From positions 109,403 to 173,402 of the forward strand of contig JAKCPI010012695.1 of the NCBI GenBank assembly GCA_023213315.1: a stretch of 64,000 nt of DNA, written 5' to 3'. Positions 1 through 13,661 of the stretch are shown one piece after another. Source of the stretch: Euborellia annulipes. Lineage: Eukaryota; Arthropoda; Insecta; Dermaptera; Anisolabididae. Positions within the stretch are counted from its first letter, which is position 1. The number at the start of each line of letters is the position of its first letter. The notes beneath the pieces are model-generated. The model was not told where the DNA came from. It did not search any database and was given only the letters and a program-made list of their open reading frames with translations. The position numbers and the translations under genes are program-made.

Positions 1-401
1 GAGAGCAAAACGAGAATATACATTTGAAAGAGCATCTAAAAAATAATTGATTTTTGAATTTTAATCAAAATCGTTAGAGCGAATTTTGAGAAAATCGAAA
101 AAACTAAAAAGTACATCAGTAAAGTACTAGTACTCTTTGGCCGATTTTGATTAAAAGCTTATTTTTCCGGTCCGGGAGGTATTTAACTTAAATATAAAAT
201 TTCAACCTCCTAGCTCAATTCCTTCATGCTTAAAATTGAAACACACACACACACACAGACAGACCATGTCGCGAAAACCAGTTTTTTGGATTCAGGGGAC
301 CTCAAAACGTGAAGATCCATCAAAATCTCGACATCGAATTTTTGACATGAATCAATACTTTCTCTCTATATATATATTACATATACATAGGTAGAGAAAG
401 T
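1..401 (+). repeat. Dispersed hairpin-ended repeat (family A), partial copy in CLCA intron
   Basis: This is the 3' two thirds of a repeat seen about ten times in the window. Landmarks in order: CGAGAATATACATTTGAAAG, AAAGTACTAGTACTCTTTGG, a (CA)n tract, CAGACAGACCATGTCGCG, then ACTTTCTCTC, a (TA)n stretch and GTAGAGAAAGTA, which form a terminal hairpin. Nothing else was recognised up to the exon at 799. Confidence 0.8.
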
Positions 402-798
402 AAAAAATATGTCCTATTATCTCAAAGCGAATTTTAAATTTATTTTGGCTTGTCTCTTTTCAAATTTATATGCATTTTAATTGACTTGAAAAAAAATAAA
501 TAAATTGATTTAAATTTCTTAACTGTTATTATATAATTCAACTATCAATCAAATTAAGTCATTTTTGAAGATGATAAATTAATATATACTAAAAAAAAAA
601 AAGATCTGGCCTTTTAGAAAACGATAAAATAAAAAATAACCTTAAAAAATATGACAAGAGCCGCCATTTTTCAATGAAATTTGAAACTATTTTAGTTGAC
701 ATTGTTAAATTAACAATTGAGATTATTTATTGAAAAAATCAATAAATAACCTAAAAAAAGGTTAAGTCTTGGAATTTAAATTTTGTATTTGTTTTCAG

Positions 799-3700
799 GC
801 AACATTATCGCATACATCGTGGCTGTTGCATGCAGCGTTAGAGGGTCGGGCGCGACTCGGTAGTGTGACAGTTCTTGTGCCTGACACATGGCCTGACAAA
901 TGTACATTATCAGCGGCCACCAGCTCGAATGGCGAGAAGCCGGACTTGCGAGTTGGTCCTCAACATCCTGTACATCGAGACGAGCCCTGGACACACCAGC
1001 CTGAAGGATGCGCCCGTCCTGGCGAATATATCTACATCAGCCATCAGACACTCTTAAACGGCAACAATATCAGTGAGTTTTTTTTTTAATATATTAAATA
1101 ATTTCTCTTAAAAGAGGTTAGAATTTGAGAAAAAATCAAATCCACTTTCTATTCTATAAATAATTATTTGAATTTAAAACATTATTATGATGTTAAAATC
1201 AAAATCATAATAAACTGATTTATATACGATCTACATCTTTTAGTTTTTTAGTATAATGATGTTAGAAACAATTTGTTTTGATATGATATAGCCATTTAAT
1301 TATTCTTAATAAAATATTGAATATTCTTTTTTGTTTAATATTTTTTTTTTTGCAAATCTCTCCCGTTAATTATCAAATAATAAAATTTTGATATCTGTCA
1401 TCTCACGGTATATAATTTTCCACTTTGTTTACATACTATTAACCTCACTTTTCTTTGATTGAAGTCTCCTGTCTAAGGCATAAATAAAAAAACTCACTTT
1501 TTATTATAAAATAAATTCATTTTTTTTTTTTATTGAATTTTAAAAAATCTTCACTAAAGTTAAATATTTTTGGGGTCAGATGAATTATAATATAAATAAA
1601 AGATTCGCCAAAATCAAAATAAAATGTTAATTAATTCAAATTTATATTTCAATAAATAATTTTGTCAAACAAATTATTTAAATAGAAATTAGAAAATTGT
1701 AATTGTAATAATACTAAATTATTAAAAAAACATTAATTGTTTTTGACTTTATTATACAAAAAAAAAAGAACTAAGAGATGTAGATCATATATAAATATAT
1801 ATTTAGTAATTTTGATTTTTATATAAAATGAAAATAAGTTTTTCAAATTTTTTATATTCCACAATCTCCAAAATGGCTGCTGTTTTTAAGTGAAAATAAT
1901 TTCCATATTGAAATCCTTTTAAATTCAAAGAAATAGTTTAAATTTCCAATATGGCGGATGATTTAAAATTAGAGATTATATTATGACTAACCAATGGATG
2001 TTTTCAAAGCAATTTAAAAAAAATATTCTTGAAATGATCCTCTTTATTTTTTTTTCTCAAGAATTAGCGAAGAGTGAAAAGGAATGTTTAGATAATTGTT
2101 TTGATAAATGATACCCGATGTTAATGATTCACAAACAATTGCAGTCCTTGACATTTCTATAATAAATGAAAGTCGAATTACAATTAAGGATGATAATTTA
2201 AAAAAAAAGAATGCATCATCTGCAAAAAGACACGACGTAGACAAATATCAATACATAACTTAACAATCTAACATCCATTTAATAATTGTTAAATAACATG
2301 TCTCAAATCTAAGAGATGTAGATCGCTTATAAATATATTAATATATTAAATCCTAATTAGAGGCTGATTTAGAAAGAAAATATTGATATTGATTATATAT
2401 AACCTCTTAATGATAATAATAAACATTTAAATATCTGAGACTATTTAGAGAAGAAATTCAAACAACAATTAAAATACTTCTATTTTATTCGAAATAAAAA
2501 AAAAAAACAAATTGTTTCTGACTTCATTATACAAAAAAAAACTAAGAGATGTAGATCGCATATAAATATATATATAGTAATTTTGATTTTTACTAAAAAA
2601 CGAAAATGAAAATAAATTTTTCTATAGATTTTCACACTTTTAATAAAAAATTTGATCTATTAATTAAATTTAGGCTTTGGGTATTGTTAAAATTCGTTGT
2701 ATCATGCATATGACACGTTCCATCCATCCAAGAGGGATTAATATTAATAAATAGTGAGTTGCTGTTGCTGTTGCTGTTGTTGTTGTTGTTAGGACGTTCA
2801 TTCATCTTGGGGCCCCCTCAGGCCACGAATAATAAACAGATTACGTTTAAAGTTTAAGATTACAAGAATTGAAGGGAATTAAACTCTCTCTCTGTATGTA
2901 TGTGTGTTTGTGATAGATTGAAAAGGAAATCCGTTTTGGATGATCCTTTCGTTCGTTGGTTGGTTCGTTGGTTGGTTAAGTTATATAAAACCACCCACGC
3001 TGAAAGAATGACCACCTCAGGGCAATTTGAAAGAAAAAAAAAAGAGAATATATTACTTTTTTATTTTTAAATAAATTAATTCGAATTTTTGCCATCAACA
3101 ATTTAAACAATATCCAATGCCTAAATTTAATTAATAGTTCACATTTTAGATGAAAATCTATATAAAAACTTATTTTTATTTTCATTTTGTACTAAAAATC
3201 AAAATTACTATATATATATTTATATGCGATCTACATCTCTTAGTTTTTTAGACGCCTTATTAAAAAGATTTGCTTTGATATAAATATATTTGTACATTTA
3301 GAATTGTATCTTCTTTTTCAAATGTTTTAAGTTAGATAATTTGAAAATTTAAGTTTTTTTAAAAAAATTTTATTATGCCGTCTGTCCCTGATTGTTGTTT
3401 CTATCTAACCTTAAAAAATTTATTAAATTTTATGCAATTTTAATTCCTTCTTATTTTATTAATAATACAAATAAATTAGAAAGAAAAAAAATAATTTTAT
3501 TTAAATTATAAATATTAAATTATTTTTATTGCTATTAAATATTTTTTCTTAATTATTATTTAAAATATTATTAATATACAATTAAATAGTTAAGTATTTT
3601 AATTATTAGTTTTATTTTCTTGTAATAAATTGAAAAATATATCTAAATCAATGAGATGGACTAATCAAAGAGATGTAGAATGCATATAAACAAGTTTTTG

Positions 3701-6700
3701 AGTTGGCAGTCCTACATTAATATTATTTATTGATTCAATATCTTTAAAAGAAGACGTTACGATTATTATTAATATCAGATAATATTTTTTCTTCATCCTT
3801 TGCAGCTCCTTAAGATTAAAAAAAAAAAAAACTCAGCATCTCGAGCGTAAAATCAAATGAGAATAGAGAGGGGGAGGGGAGGGGAGGGGAGGGGGAATAT
3901 TTATTGCAAGCATTTCGTTTTTTATTAATTGCTCCTCCCTCTTTGTTAGATCCTATCAAAGAGAGAAAAGGTTGAATCTAATTAAAAAATATAAATTCAA
4001 GTTTGAATCTTATTATTAGAAACGTTACGCATCAATTAGTTGCTTTGTTTTGTCAACGATCAGCGCAATAAATCTAAGGATTAATTGAAGAGAGCAAAAA
4101 AGAAAAGAAAAAGAATTAATTGATTGATTTTGAGGTTAACAGCCTCTAATTTAAATTGAAAAGTAAAAAAAAAAGTGAAATTATTATTTATTTATTTCTA
4201 ATAAATTCAAAATAATTATTATTAAATTTTCTAAAATTTAAATAATTATAAAATAAATATTAGCTATATTTCCTTTTTGTTGATATTGAATTGCATGCAA
4301 TCTACATCTCAGTTTTTCTTTGATTATTATGAAGTTTGGAACACTTTTAATTGATTGTTTATTTCATCACATAGCTTTAATAGTAATATTTGTTGTTAAT
4401 TTTGTTCTTTCAGGTCGATCCCTCGTTCGTGAATTTGCAAAATATCGTTATGGCGTATTTGATGAGATTGGATACGATTTGGATCCCGTTTATCCGAAAT
4501 GTTATAAATCAGAAGATGATAGTGAGATTGTGACTGGATGTTCAGATCGGCCAATTCGTAACGACGAGTGAGTTTTTCTTTTATTACAATAAAATCCTTT
4601 TCTTTAAAAAAAAAATAAGACCATGAGTCATCCAGCATTAAGCCACTCTTGCCTGGCTTTTCTTCACAAACTACTAAATATACGTTCTCTATTACTCTTA
4701 AAAAGATCTCTCAATTTGTGACGCATCGTCTCGCAAATTTCTTGATTTTTTTTCTTTTTAAGTCAATGATTATATATCAAATTGTTTAAATAAGTATCAT
4801 TTAGTATTAAAAAATTTATAAATATATATATCAGACATTAAGGACAATTTTAATTATATCTAAGAGATGTAGAATATATATATATATATATATTTATTTA
4901 TATATATTCTACATCTCTTAGATTTTCGTTTTTTTATGTGATTTATTTAAAATTGCCCATTAATTCTGATTATTTTTATTTCCGATTATAATCAAGAAAT
5001 TCTAATTTTAATAAAGGAAGAACATAATTATTAGAATATTCAAATATTTTTATTTATTTTTATGTTAATGAAAAAGAGCAAACATGACACGTGTTTAAAA
5101 AAAACTTAAAACATGCACGCATTTTTTTTTCTTTATCTAACTAATCTTTATTTTTTTTTTTTTATTTCTCTGGTTATTATTAAATAAGGACGAGCGTAAA
5201 AAAAATTAATTATTCCCATTTAAATCTGGTGTAACTAACACCAGATTTTTGTTTGATAACAATTATTTATTTTTATTTACGGTTTCATTTCTACCTGTGA
5301 GTTGTAGAGAAAGAGAGAAGAATAGAGAATGGAATTCCCATTTTGAGGGTGAAAAGGCCTTTGTATTTTTATTTTACGAGCAATAAAGAAAAAAAATGTT
5401 AAGCTAAAAATGCCTTTTGTAAATCATGTTCCAAACCTTTAAAAGCCGAAAAAAAAAATTTATAATTTTTCCCAGGAAATTAAATAAATCCTCTACATAA
5501 ATCATATACTCTCGTTTTCGGTCTACATTTGTTATTTCACCCGACGACAAACGGGAATTCTGAAAATAGGAAAAGATAATTTTTAGCTAAATTATAATTT
5601 AAATAAAAATGTCAGATTTCAAAAATTTTATTAAAATATTATGAAATTTCATTATAATAAATTCATTTTCTTAATATTAATAATAAAACGAATTGCAATT
5701 TGTGAAAATATTACTATATTCATCAAAAGTGAACTCTCATCTGTCATAAAAAAAATATATTAGGTTAAAAAGAGGTTATGTTCAGAGTGACGTCATTTAC
5801 AAAAAAAAAAAAAGCGCGCGGGAAAAATTTTATTCAAGGAAATGATCCTGTAATCTGTCAAAATTTGAGGTTATAAAGAGGTTATCTTAACTTTTGATAG
5901 CCAAAGGAGACGCCATTTTTTTTGAAGAAATAAAAAGTATAATTGTAACGAAATACATTTTTAGAGAAGAATTACATAAAATTAAACAAATTATTGAATT
6001 AAAAATGATGTAAAATTAATTATAGATCTATATTTGATACAAGAAAATAAGAGATTAAGTCAAAAAAATTAGGAATAGTAAGTATAAGTAAGCGAAAATG
6101 GTGGAAAAGAGGTTATTTTCAATTAATAAGTATTCTTCTTCTTCTTCTCTTAATTATATGGCTTGGACAATAGTCCGTTTGGCCAGCTTATAAATTAATA
6201 AGTATTAATTATATAAAATTGATAATTCAATTTTCTTTTTTTTTAGTGTTTGTGACAATCCACGATTTGGCCCACGAGATTTAGCACGACTCGTCTCCCC
6301 AGAGGCAAAATCCTCTTTAATGTTTGCCCCTGAAGCCGAACAAATTGTTCGTTTTTGCGATGGCGAGACTCACGATCGATTTGCGCCAACAAAACAAAAT
6401 CTCATCTGTAATCGTAAGAGTGTAATGGAAATTATTGCCCAACACCCGGATTTCATCAACGTGTAAGTTGTTTGTCTCTATCATTTATTAATATAACTAA
6501 CAATTGACTTTTTTTTATTTGTTTACTTCTTTTTTAAACAATGATTGATTGTTAAAAGTTTTATAAATAAAAATTCTTTTTTTTTTTTTTTTTTTTTTTT
6601 TAGTGTAATCGATCCGACTCTTCCAGTGAATGTGACGCCTTCTTTTACGTATAAACGTCGATCTCTCACCCGTTATGTACTTTTAATTGAGAATTCAAAA

Positions 6701-9700
6701 AACATGAATGTTCGAGAAACTTGGAGTTTCTTACGAGTTGCTGTTCGTAAATGGGCCGTCCACGATCTCCCTGACAACACCGAGGTGAGCGAATGACGTC
6801 AAAAAGATTCTTTTTAATTGTATTTTAGCACGCACATTGAATTCATTAACCAAGCTTTTATCGATTTCTGAATGAGGAAATGCTAATAAAAATAGAATAT
6901 CTCTCAAGAAGCCACTTGAAAAAGTCAAAATAAAATTTTAGATTATTTTTAAAAGAAGCTTTTACTTAAATCAATGAAATAAATTACAAAAAATTAAACA
7001 AATTTTAGGTTAGGTAGAAATTATATGTTGTTAACTTCAGATTAGTATTAAATATAAGGGGTGTAGAATAATAATTTTTTTTTTGTTGTTGATAACCTAA
7101 CTGATATTATTGTTTAGCTTTAATAATAGAAAAATTTAATAAACAAAAAAAATGAAAATTTTCAATAAAATTAATCAAAATAATATTTCGATAATTCTAT
7201 TACTTTTAATTATTTATTTATTTAATAATATAATTGTATTCAACTTCATTTTCTTATAAAATAATTCTTTAGACAACATTTCGATTAATTAGTCGTGACT
7301 TCAACAGGCCATAATCGAAAATCTGATGAAGTCACGAATCGAAAAGTCAAATAAAAATTATTTTTAAGAAAAAATTAATTCTTTTCGACATATGAACAAA
7401 CGCAATTTGTAAATAGGAGAATTTTTTTAATAAGAAATTGTTTTTTTTCTCCACCAGGTGGGACTTGTGATGGCCAACGACAAACAAGCAACTCGTCTTC
7501 AGAATTTGAAACCATTGACCACCAGCAACAATCGAGACCTTTTCTCTTCTAATATGCCATTCGTGCTTGAAGACACAATGGGAGCAGCGTGCTTATTATG
7601 CGGAATTCGAGAAGCCCTTAATGTAATTAACTTTTCTTTTTTTTTTACAATCTTCAAAACTCTTTTACGGCCACAATTTTGAAGCTATCGACTTCAATTT
7701 TTTTTTTAAATTAAAGATATTTGAAATATCTACAACTTGTCGTTCTCCTTTTTTTGATTTTTCAAATAATACTTTTTTTTATCAAGACTAAATCTCATTA
7801 ACAAAGAGTTAATTTAGAAAACAGAGAATGCTATCTTGTAAAATAATTAATTTTACGACTTTAATTAGCTGAGCGAAATATTAATTCAAAAAGAATAACG
7901 ATGAAAAAAGATGACTAAACATATTTTTTTTTTTAGATGTTAGAAGAATGGCATAAGAATTTCGGCCCTGCAAGTTCTGTCGTTGTGATTGTTGCGCCTG
8001 GGATTGAATACACCGCCGATCTCAATCAACTCGTTGATCGTGCACGTATTCTTGGTGTACGATTTGCGACAATTAATTTCCCTGGGGTTGTTCGTGGAAA
8101 GCCATTAGATCAATTGGCATCACGAACAGGAGGACGAGCCTACACTGTTGAAGAGCAACGCTATAATGTTGACAACTCGTATTTGACGACGTATTTTAAA
8201 TTAACTACGGCAATGCAAGATATTGCTAGAACTTTCTATCAGGGCAATCAGGGACATTTACCCATTGAGGTGAGTAAACAGAAAATAATTAGATCGTTGT
8301 TAACTTGAGATTGGATTTAAATTTAAGGGATGTAGATGTAATAACATTTTTTTTATTTAATCTGACTCAATCTACACCTACATTTTTTTAAACTTAAATG
8401 AAAAAATACTCAAAAAGAAAAATGCTTTATTAAATTTGTTACAAAATAAATATTTAAGATGGAATTTTAGGTTAGATCAATATTATAATTTTCTAACTTC
8501 AGATTGTTATCAAATCAAAGGGATGTAGAATCATTTTTAACAATAAATCAATTTAAAAAACAAAAGAAATTAATTCAATCAAATTTATAAGAAAAATAGG
8601 TTCCTTATTTATTGAAAATTTTTAATAATATTTACAATGAAGATTAATTTTTGTGAGTTGTTGTTAACTTCAGATTGACATTAAAATGAATGAATGTATT
8701 GATTGATAGATCTGACATTTTCATAACCTCAAAATATCCAATTCACTACATTGTGTTGTTGTTGTTTTTTCTTGCAGATCCATCGAAGGGAATTGACAGA
8801 CGATGGACGTTCAACAGTTAGTGGTTCATTTGTCTTGGATGAAACGATGGGCGAACCAGCACAATTCGCTATCTTTATTCATCAATTCACAAATCCTTTG
8901 ATTCGAAGTATCACCCTGACAAGCCCGGGCCATCATATCTATTCAACACGAAGCGATGCTCTACTTCTCGAGAAAATGGTCAAAGTTCAAGCCTACATCA
9001 ACGAGGTAATTGAATCAAATTGGAATATTGTGATTGAGTGATTAGAAAAAAAATAATTTTATTAAATTTAAAAAGTAGTCTCTTATTTTTAGGTTAGATC
9101 CAATTGTTATGTTGCTAATTTCAGTTAATAAAAAAGTTATATTTAATTACTTAATCAAAACAAATTTTTGAGGCAAATATACAGTATTAATAATATATAT
9201 AATTATTGCCTTTCTTTATTTGCTCTGTGGGGAGACTTTTTTGTTCATACCTGAAAAAGACAAATATAAATTAATTTTTTTAGATTCTTATAAAAAATGA
9301 ACTTTCCTTTGCTTAAGAAATCAGAAGCATTAGAAATATGATATCTAATAATTAAAATATTTTTTCAAAAAGAAAATATAATAATAATTTATTGAAAACC
9401 TTTTATATGTGAGTGAAAAATTAAATAAAAAAAAATCACATTTCATGACAAATTTAATAAAACTTTGACGCCGTGAAGTTAGGCAAGCAAAGATGTGTTT
9501 ATTTGGTTGCCTATGTTAACGGCAGATGGCCTTTTTCTACATCTCTATTACTTCAAAAATTTTTTCGTTTTCATTTAGAAAAACAAATTTCAATTATTAT
9601 TGAGACATTTATTTATTAATTATTAAAAGAATAAATAATAATAGAAGAAATATGATATCAATATGTAAAAGAAAAGAGTATAATTTCAAATTTCTGTTTA

Positions 9701-12700
9701 ATTAATGGAAATTAATAAAAAAAATAAATAATAATAATAATAAATAAAAATAAATTAACAATTAAACAAAATAATGAAATGAATTGAAGAAAGAAAAGGG
9801 CAACGCCGTGAAATTAGACAAACAAAGAGTTTGTTTGTTCTTATGGTTGCCTATTTTAAGGTTAGATTTTAGTAATGATTGTGCATAATAAGCAGGTTTA
9901 AAAATTCTATTTTTTAACAGTGTAATTGAAATTAAGTTTTTTTCTTTTATTTTTATATTTAAATAAAATACTATAATTTAATTTTTTTTTCTTTTTTATT
10001 CTAGACTGGGACGTGGACGTACACCATCGAACGCTTTACCGGAAACCCTCAGCCGTATTTCGTGCAGGTTCTGGCAACACCACGCACGCCTACAGCTCCC
10101 GTTGTCCGGGCACGTTCTTGGCTCCTGAGTGGCAAAGACTCGCCCGCATCTGCCACTCTTTATACTGAGGTAATAATACATTTTAATTTATCTTAAAATT
10201 ATACAATTTTTTTAATTTTACTCAATTGAGGGCTTAAATGTCACATTTCTAATTGGAAGAACTCAATCAGGGGGGTAAAGATTTGAGGGTTAAACTTCTT
10301 CTTCTCCAGAAAAGAGAAATTTTTGTAAGCCATGAAACTCCAAAAGGATACTAGTCAATGATAGTCATTATGTAATCTTATGATTATTGGAATAAGGAGT
10401 CTTTTGCCTGTCTGAAATGTGGCGCCACGCCCCGGAGAAAAATGGAAATAAAATTTCTGTTATCTGGAAAATATATTTAGAACTAAAATTATTCAAATAG
10501 TTCATTATATTCCACCAGATAGCAGTACACTCTCAAAAAATAAAATTTCTGCATTCTGGAGATTATAAATATTTAGAATTAAAATTATTCAAATCGTTCA
10601 ATTTGCCGTTCTTGTACAAAAACTTGAAACCCAAAATGCTCTGAAGATAAAATCAAGATAATTTTTTAAAATTATTTTGTTTCTTCAAACCTCGAACAAG
10701 TACCCTATCGTCCAAGAATTTATCACCGTATTTTATTTAATTTAACACTAGACTACAATAAAAATCATTTTAATAATGAAATAGTTCATAATATCCACCA
10801 GATAGCAGTAAATCCGCATAACCTCAACTTTTTTGCCTGTATTGTGGCGCCACGCTCCGGAGAAAAATAGAAATAAAATTTCTTCCATCTGGAGAGTATA
10901 TTTAGAACTAAAATTATTCAAATAGTTCATAATATCTTCCACCAGATAGCAGTAAATCCCGCATAACCTCAACTTCTTTGCCTGAATTGTGGCGCCACGC
11001 CCCGGAGACAAATGGAAATAAATTTATTTAATTTGTTCGTTTTCTATATTTTTAAATCAAAATTCTTTCTCTACTAAAAAATCTTGATGTGTTAACTTTT
11101 GACTTTTAGGTAAAACGCGGCGATTACCCGGTGCTCTCAGCGAAAGTTGAAGTAACAGCAATCCGTTTGGCAGAGAATGGATCAGCAATACAAAAGGATA
11201 TCTTTTCATTACCGGATAGCGGAAACGGCGAGCCTGACTTGACACGCGGCGACGGCATTTACACGGCCTATTTTCATGCACCAGTTGAAGGCCGATATTC
11301 ATTTGAAATTACAGTCACCGATAATAGCAATGTGGCTTATAGTTGGCAACATATTACATCTAAACCGGATAATGGTGAGTGTTATGTTCATTTTATATTC
11401 TAAATATTCTAGTATTCACTAATCAACTACTTGCCAAGATCTCGTTCAAAGAAAAGATTTATTTTAGAAATGTCATTTTTTTTTCATAAATCATGGTTTA
11501 TTTTTGCAAATAAACAAAAAGTAAAATATAACGTTTCGGATGCTAATTTTGCAGCTATCATCAGGTAGATGCATTCATTTAGAACAATGAACACTTAAGT
11601 GGTAACGTTGGTATTATTTACATAAGGGGCTAACTTCGCTTCGCTTGCATTTGTAGCAAACTTCATTTGATCAAAGTGAAGTTTGTGTAGCTAACTACTC
11701 TTCGCTTGAATTTGTAGCCAACTTTACTTCGTTCAAGTCAACAATGCATTTAAACCAAGTGAAGTTGGCTACGAATGTCATCGAAGTGAAGTTAGCCACA
11801 TAGGTAAATAATACCAACGTTACCACCTAACACTTAGAGTTGATTGTTCCAAATGAATGCATCTACCTGATGACGACTACGGAATTTTAGAAGCTAAGAC
11901 GTAATTAATAATTATTTGCTAAAATATATCACGATTTATGTCAAAAAAAATGTCTTTTAAATAGTGGAATTCTAAATCAATTTTAATAAGATTTAAACTT
12001 TCGCCCGTTGGTTCTCGTTGAAACATTTTGTAAATTAAAATTAAATCAATTTAATTCAGATATTCAAAATTTTGACTAAAATCTCAACAGCTTTAAAGGT
12101 TGTTATAATAATACTCTTTGAGGAGTTTTTTCCCTTTTTTTTCATTTAGAGTTTTATTCTCTCAATCGTTGATTTTGTACAACGTCTTTAGGCGAGTTAT
12201 TTATTCCAAATCATTTTTGTTTTTTAGATGTCATTTGCTGCGGCAGCTCCCTTAAAACGCCAGCGGTTCAACCATTGCAGCCATTCCAGAGAGTATTGGC
12301 GCCTCTGACTGTTTCACTATCGCCGAATGTCTCCCCGGGCACAGGGCGTATCGGAGACCTTCGCGTCGACATCCTTGGCGCTGAATTGAAAGCACGTCTT
12401 GTATGGACCGCCCCGGACATGGCCGGTTTGCCCGTCATCCGTTACGAAGTCCATTACGCCCGTTCTGTGCAAGATATCGTGGATCGCTTGGGTATCAATT
12501 CCGACCAATGGGATTACGGCACTCGACCCTTCGCATTGGCGCCCGGAAGTGAGACCACGTTCACGATGGAGTTCACTAAAAACCCGAGTCTTTTGGACAC
12601 GGCGTTGTTCGTGTGCATAAAGGCGTTTTCCCGGATGGATTCCGAAGGCGCGTTGTCGAATTGGGTGCGTGTTTTGGTCCCATCGCCGCCGCCGCCGCCG

Positions 12701-13516
12701 TCATCGCCAACGACCACAAGCAGCCCGCCGTCGTGGTCGTATACCGAGGACAACGCGATTATCCCACGAATCGCCCAATCAGAAATCAGCCTCGAGCTCG
12801 TCCTCCCAATCGTGTTAGGCGTCGCTCTGATTGGCGTTTGCTTGGCCGTTTATTGCTACATTTGCGTCATTCGCCGCAAACACAACAACAAAGAGAAAAA
12901 GAATGTGACGAAACACTCCAAAGGGCAGAACACACATTCCGCAAGTCCGATTATCATCCCGCCCACGCAGCCAGAAAGCAATATCGGCATGAATTTGTCG
13001 ATTCAATTCGATCAATGTCTAACGGAAGATGAAAAGAAACGAATGTCAATTGCAAATCAACAAATCCAACATCAACAACAACAAATGCAACTGCAACAAC
13101 AACTCGAGGAATCGATGATGCATCATGAGCAGCAAATGATGTTGACGCCGCCACCGCCGCCGCCGTCACAAAACGGAATTAGCACAATCAGTAACGGTTT
13201 AGTGCGTGGACGGACACTAAGCCCGTATCAATCCTGGACGGCGTCACAACTGTTACACGAACACGAGCGTCGGCAAAGTCCCTATGGGACAGAACCGCCG
13301 CCAGTTCCGCCATTGCCGGCGATGTCGCCACCTCCGCCACCGCCGAGTGGCATCTATGGCCAATCAGGGCCCATCTACGGGGTGCATCCGGGGATGCTGC
13401 ACAATGGGTACAGCAGAAATGGAACGCTTAACGGACATTTCAATTCAAGTCTACAAGGATCTCTTAGTTCAGTAAGTAGCGGCGATCGAAAGAAAAGAAA
13501 CGTCACTATGGTATAA
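799..13516 (+). CDS. CLCA: CLCA family protein (calcium-activated chloride channel regulator), 3' ten exons; 5' end outside window
   Basis: Ten exons join in frame with GT-AG borders: 799-1072, 4414-4567, 6247-6462, 6604-6784, 7458-7622, 7937-8269, 8778-9005, 10005-10169, 11110-11374, 12228-13516 (3,270 nt, 1,089 aa visible). Order: end of the CLCA N-terminal domain (VLVPDTWP, DEPWT), protease-motif region (residues 97-109), Cys-rich linker (SSLMFAPEAEQIVRFC), VWA domain (about 238-425), beta-sandwich (LTRGDGIYTAYF), FN3-like domain (about 700-810), one membrane helix (about 849-875) and a basic, Q- and P-rich cytoplasmic tail of about 210 aa ending TMV. CLCA proteins are secreted or membrane-anchored modulators of calcium-activated chloride conductance. 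The usual HEXXH is REFAK here, and the VWA DxSxS is ExSxN. The domain order matches vertebrate CLCAs, but the long tail does not. The signal peptide and first exons must lie upstream. Confidence 0.95.
1073..4413 (+). other. CLCA intron with many copies of an AGAGATGTAGATCG motif
   Basis: No coding was seen. The motif (CT)AAGAGATGTAGATCGCATATAAA recurs on both strands (about 1772, 2311, 2547, 3225, 3660, 4296), usually next to (TA)n. There is also a GTT/GCT triplet run at 2758-2790 and a GGGGA tract at 3871-3893. Confidence 0.6.
4858..4922. repeat. Perfect palindrome of the AGAGATGTAG motif around (TA)n
   Basis: CTAAGAGATGTAGAATATATA is followed by (TA)n and then its exact reverse complement, giving a hairpin with arms of about 20 bp in a CLCA intron. 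It is a two-copy inverted version of the motif scattered through this gene's introns. Confidence 0.75.
10005..10169 (+). CDS. CLCA: CLCA exon too short for ORF calling (55 codons)
   Basis: This 165-nt exon is phase 0 at both ends, with acceptor ttctag and donor gtaata. It encodes TGTWTYTIERF and onward, matching the GTWKY strand that follows the VWA-linked domain in CLCA proteins. It has no internal ATG of its own. Adding it keeps the whole ten-exon reading frame consistent. Confidence 0.9.
10400..11030. repeat. Tandem/dispersed repeat with GTGGCGCCACGC core in CLCA intron
   Basis: A unit built on TGTGGCGCCACGCCCCGGAG plus a segment AGAACTAAAATTATTCAAAT and CACCAGATAGCAGTAAATC occurs at 10421, 10846 and 10991; the last two are 145 bp apart. 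Diverged relatives lie at 17085-17240. The core GGCGCC is palindromic. No coding was recognised. Confidence 0.75.
11500..11940. repeat. Foldback element in the last CLCA intron
   Basis: Outer arms about 11530-11640 and 11805-11915 are inverted copies (ATGCATTCATTT / AAATGAATGCAT; GTTGGTATTATTTAC / GTAAATAATACCAAC). The centre repeats CTTCGCTTGAATTTGTAGC on both strands. The left arm on the minus strand carries CTGATGA, a short stem and GAAAC (11558-11564 and 11534-11537), the hammerhead-like motif discussed in the findings. The right-arm copy is degraded. Confidence 0.75.
12228..13516 (+). CDS. CLCA: CLCA terminal exon: FN3-like domain, transmembrane helix, cytoplasmic tail
   Basis: This is the large last exon of the CLCA gene. 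It begins DVICCGSS, carries an FN3-like segment (LRVDILGAELKARLVWTAP), then a P/S/T-rich stalk, a hydrophobic helix (LELVLPIVLGVALIGVCLAV) and a stop-transfer IRRKHNNKEKKN. The tail has glutamine runs, several proline runs (PPPPPPS, PPPVPPLP) that look like SH3/EVH1/WW ligands, and the C-terminus RNVTMV, which fits a class I PDZ ligand. A possible polyadenylation signal AATAAA (13516-13521) overlaps the stop codon. Confidence 0.93.
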
Positions 13517-13661
13517 ATAAACAAAAAACAAAAACAAAAAACTTATTGATAAGTAATGTCTCCATTGGAGGTGGATTTTTGGAAGTGAAAACATCCTACG
13601 GTCGATTGTAGCTGTTGGCAAATTTAAGGAAGCTTGTAAATCTACAATGTTTAGACAAATC

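Noticed and set aside
6545..6796. ORF start at 6545 as a separate gene
   Set aside because: It is the CLCA VWA exon (6604-6784) read through the poly-T acceptor tract.
12317..13475. Several ORFs on both strands across the CLCA last exon
   Set aside because: They are GC-richer shadows of the true frame, which has domain similarity and correct splice phase.
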